From DATKXO01 sp035528995 (GTDB lineage Bacteria; Planctomycetota; Phycisphaerae; UBA1845): 13,857 bases of DNA. The DNA is taken from positions 1 to 13,857 of the forward strand of contig DATKXO010000427.1 in NCBI GenBank assembly GCA_035528995.1, given 5' to 3'. Made by a program: the position numbers and the translations under genes. Under the pieces are notes generated by a model, which searched no databases, was not told where the DNA came from, and saw only the letters and a program-made list of their open reading frames with translations. Below are positions 1-5,691 of the stretch, in pieces (within the stretch, counting starts at the first letter, position 1; each line of letters begins with the position of its first letter).

Positions 1-646
1 AGACGGTCTGGGCGTACATGTCGGCGAATTGCTGGGGGGTGATTTCGTTGAGGATGGTGGCGCGGAAAGACTCGTATTCGCCGTGGAGCGTCCCGGCCTG
101 GTCTTCGAGTTCAAAGGCGCGTTCGATGGCGTCGCGAACGACCTTGGCGATGCTGGCCATGCGGGCGGCCAAGTCTTTGGGCGTGGTGATCGTGGGGGTG
201 CGGGCGCTGAGGAAAGCGTTGAAAAGCTCGCTGAGTTGGGCGTCGGCCCCTTGCAACGGCTTGATACGCCCCTTGGCATCGAGGCGAGCCAAAGTAACCT
301 GCATGGTGGGCTGGGCGGCGAGGTAGTAGCGGAACTCCAGGTAGTCGGTAAGGATCAAGTTGGTCAGGCTGGCGAAGTAGCGTTTGAGTTGGTCCGTTTT
401 TTCGGTTTCGTCAAGTGAGACGCCGATGTCCTTGCACTCGATATAGCCGACCGGGGCGCCCTTGATGTTGACGATGAAATCGGGCGCGCCGCAACGGATG
501 CGCTTGGGTTCGTTGGTGGCGGTGATTCTCTTGGCGAAGGACTCGACCAGCGATTGAAAGGCGGGGCGGTAGGTGTGTTCGGTGGCGTCACCGGCGGCGT
601 GGGACTTACGAAGGTCACGAAGGTACTGGTTAATCGACGGCAGCAT
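1..646 (-). CDS. N-terminal part of a Type IIG/ISP-like restriction enzyme with adenine-methylase (partial, runs off left edge)
   Basis: I read 215 codons in one frame from an ATG at 646 with no stop before the window edge, so only the 5' end of the gene is present. The start is set by a GGGAG ribosome site at 653-657, six bases ahead of ATG 646. An in-frame ATG at 652 abuts that site and is less likely. The protein opens MLPSINQYLRDLRKSH and carries a PD-(D/E)XK nuclease signature: GAPDF at residues 53-57, then YIECKD at 68-73, giving D56, E70 and K72. Residues 205-215 (QQFADMYAQTV) resemble the segment that leads into the helical and N6-adenine methylase domains of large fused restriction-modification enzymes (Eco57I/Type ISP-like, often about 1000 residues). 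Such enzymes cut and methylate DNA as one polypeptide and act in phage defence. The methylase motifs lie outside the window, so the methylase half is inferred from family resemblance. Confidence 0.82.
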   Translation of the reverse strand, partial: MLPSINQYLRDLRKSHAAGDATEHTYRPAFQSLVESFAKRITATNEPKRIRCGAPDFIVNIKGAPVGYIECKDIGVSLDETEKTDQLKRYFASLTNLILTDYLEFRYYLAAQPTMQVTLARLDAKGRIKPLQGADAQLSELFNAFLSARTPTITTPKDLAARMASIAKVVRDAIERAFELEDQAGTLHGEYESFRATILNEITPQQFADMYAQTV

Positions 647-773
647 GAACATCTCCCGGGACGGGGGGCCGCATGTAGTCGATGTACGCGTGCGTGGAGG
701 CGTGGCGGTCCGCGAAGGGGCGCTTGTGCGTGGTCTCGGGCCAGAAGACCTCGTAGTTGCGTTTGCGTGGCAT
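630..773 (-). CDS. Small unrecognised ORF (47 aa) overlapping the restriction gene start
   Basis: An ATG at 773 opens a 47-codon frame beginning MPRKRNYEVFWPETTHKRPF and stopping with TAA at 630-632. An in-frame TAG lies four codons upstream, so ATG 773 is the first available start. The ORF overlaps the restriction gene start (646) by 17 bases in another frame, an arrangement typical of translational coupling. In the first 38 codons 36 end in G or C, and the bias collapses where it overlaps the next gene, which argues that the frame is used. There is no strong ribosome site ahead of it and I recognise no family. The peptide is basic at the N-terminus and rich in His, Tyr and Pro. It could be a leader peptide, a small controller or accessory protein, or chance. 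Confidence 0.4.
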   Translation of the reverse strand: MPRKRNYEVFWPETTHKRPFADRHASTHAYIDYMRPPVPGDVHAAVD

Positions 774-1018
774 GGGGTCAGTCTATCCGGTAGGCGTGGT
801 GTTGCAAGCGGTGTGCAGGTGCCGCAGGCTCGTCCAGCGAATGCAGCCGTCCGGCAGTGCGACCGAGGAATCAAGCAGGCCACAAAGCAGAGTGCGGACC
901 CGGGCACAGACGTCATTGCTGGCACGCAGTGCCGACCATGCATTGTAAGGCTTTTCGCTTCGGGCGTGCTCACCAAGTAACGCAACTTCGAAGTTCGGAA
1001 CCAGAGCCACCAGGCGGG
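774..1018. other. Intergenic stretch with no recognisable gene
   Basis: I see no protein family on either strand here. The only open frames are low-complexity or out-of-phase readings. A TACAAT hexamer read on the minus strand (942-947) resembles a -10 box and would point towards the small ORF and restriction gene, but it has no matching -35 at 16-18 bases, so I do not call a promoter. The restriction gene promoter is probably somewhere in this stretch. Confidence 0.4.
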
Positions 1019-1114
1019 CGTGGTTGAAACCTGGGGGACGGGAATCCCGGTTAACCGGGATGGGGGATGGGGGGCGGGGGGCAAACGGCGTGGGCCGGTC
1101 GCTGACGCTCCCGG
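1019..1114. repeat. Direct repeat copy 1 (~100 bp) containing an 18-bp perfect palindrome
   Basis: This block aligns with 1422-1521. Both begin cgtggtt(g/a)aaacct, carry the core atcccggt(t/g)aaccgggat, then a G-rich run, a gcaaa(c/g)ggcgtggg segment and (g/c)tgacgctcc. In copy 1 the core at 1044-1061 is a perfect 18-bp palindrome. The pair is too short and non-coding to be an insertion sequence. It looks like an interspersed intergenic repeat. Confidence 0.75.
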
Positions 1115-1183
1115 TACTGATGGGGGGCGGCGGGGGGGGTCCTGCGTGGGACGCCGGGGTGTTCGGGTTTCTATTCTTCTTTC

Positions 1184-1398
1184 GCCCCTTTGGGGCTTGG
1201 ACGGGGTAGGTGGCTGATTTCCAGGGGCTTACGCCCCTGGCTACTGACTGGCGCCGCTCCGCGGCTAGGTGTTTCACGGGTTGGGCGGTTTCCACGGGTT
1301 GCGCTTCGCCCGCCTTCCGGCGGGTGGGCTTTGCCCATGCTGACCGTCGGCCCCACCAACTGAAGTTGGTGGCAAAGGCCGGTCGGCTGAAGCCGACC
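1184..1398. repeat. Cluster of short hairpin-forming palindromes
   Basis: At least five stem-loops lie within 215 bases. They are gcccc-ttt-ggggc (1184-1196); ccaggggc-ttac-gcccctgg (1221-1240); cccgcc-ttcc-ggcggg (1309-1324), followed at once by gggc-ttt-gccc (1326-1336); accaact-ga-agttggt (1355-1370); and ggtcggct-ga-agccgacc (1381-1398). The last two share a CTGAAG centre but have different, fully complementary stems. No coding frame is credible here. The pattern is that of miniature palindromic repeats dispersed between genes. Confidence 0.75.
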
Positions 1399-1421
1399 AA
1401 TGGGGCGTTCGGGCTGCCGGA

Positions 1422-1521
1422 CGTGGTTAAAACCTAGGGGGCGAAAATCCCGGTGAACCGGGATGGGGGGTGTGGGGCGGCGGGGGGCAAAGGGCGTGGG
1501 GCGATCGGTGACGCTCCACGG
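1422..1521. repeat. Direct repeat copy 2 (~100 bp), partner of 1019-1114
   Basis: This has the same order of elements as copy 1. The core at 1447-1464 (atcccggtgaaccgggat) is palindromic apart from its central pair. The copies differ by scattered substitutions and small indels, so they are not a recent duplication. They bracket the hairpin cluster at 1184-1398. Confidence 0.75.
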
Positions 1522-1550
1522 GTCAGGCTCAATGCCCCATGCCACCTATG

Positions 1551-1646
1551 CACCGGTTGGAAACCGGTGCCACACAGCCAATCTGATCGGGGCGGGCCGG
1601 GTGGTGCGGGGTCGGGCGGCGGGGGAGACCGGCTGGAAAGCCGGTC
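1551..1646. repeat. Pair of GGA(A)-loop hairpins with different stems
   Basis: The first hairpin, at 1551-1569, is caccggtt-gga-aaccggtg. The second, at 1627-1646, is gaccggct-ggaa-agccggtc. Stem positions differ between the two, but each difference is matched on the opposite arm, so pairing is kept while sequence drifts. A half-copy of the first motif (ggttggaaaccgg) recurs at 1806-1818 beside the five-unit repeats. Confidence 0.75.
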
Positions 1647-1718
1647 CCACATAGCATATGAGGAGGTGAGCCAGGGGGATTCGCGGGACGGTGCATCAAG
1701 ATGCACGCTACGGGCTGG

Positions 1719-1935
1719 GTCCGCTTCCTGACGGGCGCGGCTCGGAATGAGGGTGGTTGGTTCCGCTTCCTGATCCCGAGAATCGGGACGGCTCGGAATG
1801 AGGGCGGTTGGAAACCGGGGGCACAAGCCTTCCGCTTCCTGACGGGCGCGGCTCGGCCTTCCGCTTCCTCACGGGCGCGGCTCGGAATGAAGGCGGTTGG
1901 TTCCGCTTCCTGATCCCGAGAATCGGGACGGCTCG
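1719..1935. repeat. Five-unit clustered repeat, two units carrying an extra hairpin
   Basis: Units begin at 1719, 1761, 1829, 1859 and 1901. The consensus start is ttccgcttcctgacgggcg followed by cggctcggaatga. The first unit has gtccg and the fourth has ctcacggg. The units at 1761 and 1901 replace acgggcg with a segment holding tcccga-gaa-tcggga (1774-1788 and 1914-1928). Three of the units end in a ggcggttgg-like tail. Unit spacing is irregular (42, 68, 30 and 42 bases), and the units are imperfect, so this is not a CRISPR array or a simple tandem repeat. On the minus strand the repeat reads as the attccgagccgcg-type element I associate with planctomycete intergenic DNA. Confidence 0.8.
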
Positions 1936-2034
1936 TTGGGTGGGGCGTCCGGGCGGGCTGCCGACGCCGTTGGGACGGGTTCCGTTCGCGGGTCGCAAGG
2001 GCGACAGTCGGTCCGTTTGAGTCAGGAAGCACAA

Positions 2035-2069
2035 CACCTCCGTTCAGGCGCGAGGCCCGAACGGAGGTG
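2035..2069 (-). terminator. Stem-loop terminator downstream of the ferritin gene
   Basis: The arms cacctccgttc (2035-2045) and gaacggaggtg (2059-2069) pair perfectly over 11 bp around a 13-base loop. The element starts 53 bases past the ferritin stop. Read on the minus strand the stem is followed by ttgtgcttcc, which is only moderately T-rich, so termination may be inefficient or factor-assisted. Confidence 0.65.
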
Positions 2070-2121
2070 CTGGTTACTACGTTCTGATTCTCGCCCACTC
2101 GTTGCGGCCGACGCGCCGTGG

Positions 2122-2619
2122 CTACTTGGTGGCCTGCATCTGGTGCCGCACGCGCGTCTCCAGGTGGAACAGGTCCTTGGACATGGCCTCGAACTGGACC
2201 AGATCGCCCATGGAGGAGACCTCCTCGACCTGCTCGTCCACGTACCACTGCAGGAAGCTGCGGGTGGCGTAGTCCTTCTCCTTGTCGGCCAGGGCCACCA
2301 GGTCGTTGATCATCTTGGTGACCTTGATCTCGGCGTCGAGCGCCGCCTTGAGGATGGTCTTGGCCGAGGTCAGGTCCGCCGCCGGCTTGGGGATGGCTTC
2401 CAGCGCCACCGTGGCGCCGACCTCCAGGATGTACTTGAGCAGCTTGGTGGCGTGCTCGCGCTCCTCGGCCGACTGCCGGTAGAAGAACTGGGCCAGCGCC
2501 TTGAGGCCCATGGCGTCGAACGCACAGGCCATCGCCATGTACTCGTGCGAAGCGCTGAACTCCGCGGTGACCTGCTTGTTGAGCTTGGCGTTCATTGCGG
2601 CGGAAATCATCGTGGCCAT
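2122..2619 (-). CDS. ftnA: Bacterial non-heme ferritin (FtnA-type)
   Basis: This cytoplasmic iron-storage protein oxidises Fe(II) at a di-iron centre and stores it in a 24-subunit shell. The 165-residue length is normal for the family. The expected ferroxidase ligands are visible: E20, E53 with H56 in AEEREHA, E97 in DAEIK, and E129/Q130 in FLQWYVDEQVEE, which closely matches the E. coli FtnA segment. No heme-binding Met typical of bacterioferritin stands out in the expected helix. The start at ATG 2619 is the first of three in-frame ATGs (residues 1, 4 and 9). A GTGAG element about 11 bases upstream is a weak ribosome site, so starting at residue 4 or 9 is possible. It is monocistronic, with a promoter at 2674-2702 and a stem-loop after the stop. 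Confidence 0.95.
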   Translation of the reverse strand: MATMISAAMNAKLNKQVTAEFSASHEYMAMACAFDAMGLKALAQFFYRQSAEEREHATKLLKYILEVGATVALEAIPKPAADLTSAKTILKAALDAEIKVTKMINDLVALADKEKDYATRSFLQWYVDEQVEEVSSMGDLVQFEAMSKDLFHLETRVRHQMQATK

Positions 2620-2673
2620 TAGCGTTACTCACTTTTGCAAGAGGGACCGGATTACGTGTCAATCAAACGGAGC

Positions 2674-2702
2674 ATTGTAGTCACCGGAGCCGCCCGTGGC
2701 AA
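2674..2702 (-). promoter_or_regulatory. Sigma-70-type promoter of the ferritin gene
   Basis: Read on the minus strand there is a -35 TTGCCA (2702-2697), a 17-base spacer and a -10 TACAAT (2679-2674). Each hexamer is 5/6 to consensus with optimal spacing. Transcription should start near 2667 and give a leader of roughly 48 bases before ATG 2619. I see no convincing Fur or iron-box palindrome overlapping it. Confidence 0.6.
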
Positions 2703-2732
2703 CGCGACGACAACCCTCGACCGGTGCTATGG

Positions 2733-4445
2733 TTACGGCGAGTCGGCGCCCTGGAGTCGCTGCCGGGCCGCCGCCGGCAGCCGCCAGGCGGAATCGAAGA
2801 CCGGCCCCCGCGGCCGAAGCCGTTCGCCCTTCGGACTTGCGTCCCGGGCAACCTCCGGCGCGTCGGTCCACGGCAACAGCTCTCCGTCGCGACGGAGCAG
2901 GATCACATCCTCGACGGGCTCGGGGTTGAGATACGGCGGGGTGAGCGCCATGCCGGCCAACCGGCCCACCGCGCCCGGCCGACCGGAGCAGATCACGATG
3001 TACCGGTCCGGCACCAGGGGGTTGGGATAGATCATGACGAACGCCGCCAGCGACTCGGCCAAGGGTTGGCCGTCCAGGTACACCCGACCCGCTTCAGCGT
3101 GCAACGGCACCTTGCCCACCAGGTCAGCCAACAGGGGGTGGTCGGTTGTATCACCGATGCAGATCAGGTGCGATCGCTGCATCAACTCCTGCGTAACCTG
3201 ATCGGCCGGGATCATCGGAACGTCGCCGGCGGTCAGGCGGTTCGTCCAGTCGAAGGCTTGATCCGCGGCCGCCGCCCAGGCCCGGTTGCGTTCGGCATCG
3301 GTCGGGTTGGCCACGGAGACTACGAAGGAATCGAACAACACGTCCTGAATCGGACCGGACAGACCCCGGCGCTTGATGCGCTCCCCTTCGGCTCCGCCGG
3401 GCAGCCGGATCGACCAGCCGCGGTCGGTCTGCGTGCCGGCCACTTGTTGATTGTTGACCACGAACGGCGACGTGCCCGCGTTGCCGAAGAACTCGGCGGG
3501 CGGGTCCAGCACCAGATGGCCGACGTTCTCGGTGTGGACGAAGACCCGGCTCTCACCGGGTGGGACGAAGACGTCCACAAACGCCGGTGCCGCGGGGTCG
3601 ATCATCGACTCGATGGACGCCCAGTAGGCCCGCTGGTGCCGCAGGGTGTGCGTGCGAAAGCCGATGCGCCGCGGCCGGCCGACCCGGCGCTGCAGGCCGA
3701 TCCAGCCGTAGAGTTCCTTTCCGCTCAACGGGTCCGACCAGATGTTGTGCTTGCCCTCGGGTATTTCGATGTACTGGACAGGGATATCAGCCTTTCGCAG
3801 GGCGGCCACCATGTCCCGCGACTGTTCCACCGGAACGATCGGGTCCCTGGCCCCGTGGTACACGCGGACGGGTACGTGGCGCAGGTTGACCGCCAGGTCG
3901 GGCTCGCCCCCGCCGCAGAACAAGGTCGCACTGGCCCATAGGTGCGGGTACCGGCAGGCCAGCCGCCATCCGGCGAAGCCACCCAGCGAGAGTCCCACCA
4001 AGTGCACGCGGTCCGGGTCCACCACGAAGTGCGTCTGCACGTCGGCGATGGTTTCCAGGACGTCGCGCTCGGCCAGGGAGTTGATCGACCAGCTCCCGCG
4101 CATCAGGGGGAAGACCACGATGAAGGGGATCTCCGACCGGGCGCCGAGCACCGGGACGCTGGCGTTGATCGAGGTGGGCGCTTCCCAGTCCTTGCCCTCA
4201 CCACTGCCGTGGAGAAAGACGATCAGCGGCCAGGCTTCGTCCGGCCGATCGCCCTGGCCGGGCGGCAGCCACAGCGCGTAGTCGATCGCCGCCCCGTCGA
4301 TGCTCGAGACGTAGGTGCGCTTGACGAGTTGTCCCTGAGCAGGCATGTCCGGTTCCTGACCCAGTGCGCCGGCGGCACTCCAGCTCGAAAGGCCGGCAAG
4401 AACGACGCCGATCCAGGTGGGGCCTATGGCGCTTGATGAGTTCAT
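2733..4445 (-). CDS. Secreted alpha/beta-hydrolase (prolyl-oligopeptidase/esterase-like) with a long C-terminal domain
   Basis: The 570-residue protein begins with a signal-peptide-like segment (hydrophobic at residues 11-27, likely cleavage near ALG-QE at 28-31), so it is probably exported. The catalytic domain covers about residues 40-250. It shows HGSG at 79-82 for the oxyanion region, the nucleophile elbow GLSLGG with S153, D201 in HGARDPIVP and H233 in EGKHN. This is the layout of PHB-depolymerase/feruloyl-esterase-like and prolyl-oligopeptidase S9 hydrolases. Residues ~260-570 form an extra region with a GLSGPIQDVLFDSF stretch at 361-374 and an alternating hydrophobic pattern. I have seen similar tails on environmental bacterial esterases but cannot assign a function. 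The substrate is unknown; an ester in plant or algal polysaccharide is plausible. The start is ATG 4445 with a weak GGAA upstream. The gene lies 89 bases after the toxin gene and may be read from that operon. Confidence 0.85.
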   Translation of the reverse strand: MNSSSAIGPTWIGVVLAGLSSWSAAGALGQEPDMPAQGQLVKRTYVSSIDGAAIDYALWLPPGQGDRPDEAWPLIVFLHGSGEGKDWEAPTSINASVPVLGARSEIPFIVVFPLMRGSWSINSLAERDVLETIADVQTHFVVDPDRVHLVGLSLGGFAGWRLACRYPHLWASATLFCGGGEPDLAVNLRHVPVRVYHGARDPIVPVEQSRDMVAALRKADIPVQYIEIPEGKHNIWSDPLSGKELYGWIGLQRRVGRPRRIGFRTHTLRHQRAYWASIESMIDPAAPAFVDVFVPPGESRVFVHTENVGHLVLDPPAEFFGNAGTSPFVVNNQQVAGTQTDRGWSIRLPGGAEGERIKRRGLSGPIQDVLFDSFVVSVANPTDAERNRAWAAAADQAFDWTNRLTAGDVPMIPADQVTQELMQRSHLICIGDTTDHPLLADLVGKVPLHAEAGRVYLDGQPLAESLAAFVMIYPNPLVPDRYIVICSGRPGAVGRLAGMALTPPYLNPEPVEDVILLRRDGELLPWTDAPEVARDASPKGERLRPRGPVFDSAWRLPAAARQRLQGADSP

Positions 4446-4534
4446 GTCGATTCCGTGGCCGCGTCGGCGGCGTACGGGTCTTCGCAGGGCTCCGTTGCCT
4501 GTCGGGAGTGTAACCGAATGGGCCCGGAGGGAGG

Positions 4535-4912
4535 TCAGTCGGTGTCGTCTGACTTCGTCGAACCTCCGGCGGCATCCTCCTGAATGACCAGCCTGCCGGA
4601 TTCGACCAGCCGTTCGAGCACCTTATAGATGTCGGTTCTGGAATCTGCTTCGTGATAGCCCGTGCCGACGACCAGGACTGAAAGCTCGCCCTGGTCGATT
4701 CGGTAGACGACACGGAACCGGGAATAATGGCAGGAGTACAGTCCGCGAAGTCGCCCCCTGAGCGGTTCTCCCTTCTTGTCCGGTTCGACCTCGAGACCCC
4801 GGATCAGGTCACGGATGGTCTGGTACGTCTTCTTGCCGTACCGCTTGCCGATCCGCCGAAGATCATTCTTGGCGCTTGCGGTGATGCGTACGCGGAAGAG
4901 CCGGCTCGACAC
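4535..4912 (-). CDS. RelE/ParE-family toxin of a type II toxin-antitoxin pair
   Basis: The 125-residue protein has a RelE-like core: FRVRITASAKNDLRRI at 6-21, then PLRGRLRGLY at 50-59 and SRFRVVYRID at 64-73, followed by a VLVVGTGYHE strand. RelE toxins cleave mRNA at the ribosome, whereas ParE relatives poison gyrase; the sequence does not decide between them. Residues beyond about 92 (DIYKVLERLVESGRL and an acidic tail) extend past the 85-95 residues usual for RelE. The start is a GTG at 4912 with GAGGAG six bases ahead. That ribosome site lies in the last codons of the antitoxin gene, whose stop is three bases upstream, so translation is probably coupled. The E. coli catalytic Lys/Arg residues cannot be matched one for one. 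Confidence 0.87.
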   Translation of the reverse strand: MSSRLFRVRITASAKNDLRRIGKRYGKKTYQTIRDLIRGLEVEPDKKGEPLRGRLRGLYSCHYSRFRVVYRIDQGELSVLVVGTGYHEADSRTDIYKVLERLVESGRLVIQEDAAGGSTKSDDTD

Positions 4913-4915
4913 CGC

Positions 4916-5200
4916 CTACTCCTCATTGCGGAACTCCGCGTCAAGCTCGGCGAAGGCATCGGCCGCGTCCTGTACGCGTCCCGCCTCGACATCGGCCAAG
5001 CTCCGACGGATAGTCCGCAGCAGGTCCTGGTCTTCCAGCACGGCAATTGTCTCTTCCAGCGCCCGAAGCTCGCGCACGCTGATCAGGTACGCCCGGTCCT
5101 CGCCGTGCTTTCTGATCAGAACCCGACCCCGATCGACGTTCTCCAGCAGATCCGCCGATCTGTCCCGCAATTCGGATGCTGACACCGCATGTTCCGGCAC
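4916..5200 (-). CDS. Phd/YefM-family antitoxin
   Basis: The 94-residue antitoxin precedes the RelE-like toxin. It opens with AVSASELRDRSADLLENV (residues 5-22), the DNA-binding N-terminal pattern of Phd/YefM proteins, continues with VLIRKHGEDRAYLISVREL, and ends in an acidic helical tail (to RNEE) that would wrap the toxin. I chose GTG 5200 because a GGGGGAG ribosome site lies just upstream and the homology begins there. An in-frame ATG at 5290 would sit inside the predicted -10 box, so it should not be transcribed. Antitoxins of this family usually repress their own operon, alone and with toxin bound. Candidate promoter and operator sequences are visible at 5281-5304. Confidence 0.87.
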   Translation of the reverse strand: MPEHAVSASELRDRSADLLENVDRGRVLIRKHGEDRAYLISVRELRALEETIAVLEDQDLLRTIRRSLADVEAGRVQDAADAFAELDAEFRNEE

Positions 5201-5280
5201 GGACTCCCCCCTTTTCTCACCAGGCGGCACGCGGGCCTGGCCCCAGGGGCCTTCGCCCTGCGCAACCCGCTGGCAATGAG

Positions 5281-5289
5281 ATTCTAACA
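5281..5289 (-). promoter_or_regulatory. Extended -10 promoter of the toxin-antitoxin operon
   Basis: On the minus strand 5289-5281 reads TGTTAGAAT, an extended -10 (TGn followed by TAGAAT, 5/6 to consensus). A poor -35 (TGGACT, 4/6) lies 18 bases upstream, as is common with extended -10 promoters. Transcription would begin near 5274, about 74 bases before the antitoxin GTG. Confidence 0.5.
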
Positions 5290-5292
5290 TAG

Positions 5293-5304
5293 TTTCTGTA
5301 GAAA
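5293..5304. promoter_or_regulatory. Inverted repeat, candidate antitoxin operator
   Basis: tttct-gt-agaaa is a perfect 5-bp inverted repeat placed between the -10 and -35 regions of the operon promoter. A related half-site (tttcta) recurs at 5324-5329. The position suits autorepression by a Phd/YefM antitoxin. Binding is inferred from position only. Confidence 0.4.
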
Positions 5305-5691
5305 GTCCATGTATCGACTCGTCTTTCTACCAAAATCTTGTACATTTCTGCGCCGTCCTCGTTGCCCAAGCCTGAGCGGTCAAACATCGGATCGACATGC
5401 CCCGGCTGAGCCAAGGGAACGTGCTTTGAGCCCGCCCGACCCGCCTGCGGCGCAACTCCCACCCCGAACGCAGGACGTCCGGAACCGCCCCGACCCAGGG
5501 CGCTCGCATCACCGGCCATCGATAATCCATGTTCGGAATGATCGGCCTGCTGGGTGAAGCCGAGTCGCAACGACCGACTGTCTGTGGGTCGGTGGCTTCG
5601 ATGCCGGCCGGACGGTACGATGCCCCGCGTCGACCGAGAGGCGTTGACGGCATCCCACCGCGCGTCCGCGGCGACCACGGAAAAACGGCGA
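5305..5691. other. Intergenic region between the toxin-antitoxin operon and the epimerase gene
   Basis: About 390 bases separate the divergent antitoxin promoter from the epimerase start. Several long frames cross it, but their translations are compositionally odd and match no family I know. A GATAAT hexamer at 5521-5526 resembles a plus-strand -10 box without a good -35. No terminator or palindrome stands out. Confidence 0.4.

Noticed and set aside
942..947. TACAAT as a -10 box for the restriction gene
   Set aside because: No -35 match occurs at 16-18 bases and it lies about 170 bases from the nearest start. A single hexamer is too weak.
783..1545. Minus-strand ORFs across the hairpin cluster
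   Set aside because: Their similarity to each other comes only from the ~100-bp direct repeat. Proline- and arginine-rich readings of hairpins are not protein families.
1719..1935. Possible CRISPR array
   Set aside because: Unit spacing is irregular, the repeats vary and contain each other's flanks, there are no unique spacers of even length, and no cas gene is present.
1529..2662. 377-residue minus-strand ORF covering ferritin and the repeats
   Set aside because: It reads ferritin out of frame and then low-complexity repeat DNA. Ferritin in the correct frame has all metal ligands.
2595..3941. 448-residue plus-strand ORF opposite the hydrolase gene
   Set aside because: It is antisense to a gene with a complete catalytic triad and signal peptide. 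The translation is rich in Arg, Gly and Pro with no family signature, typical of a shadow in GC-rich DNA.
5554..5691. 46-residue N-terminal extension of the epimerase
   Set aside because: It is Arg-rich without homology. Extended SDR enzymes start a few residues before the GxxGxxG motif, as with ATG 5692.
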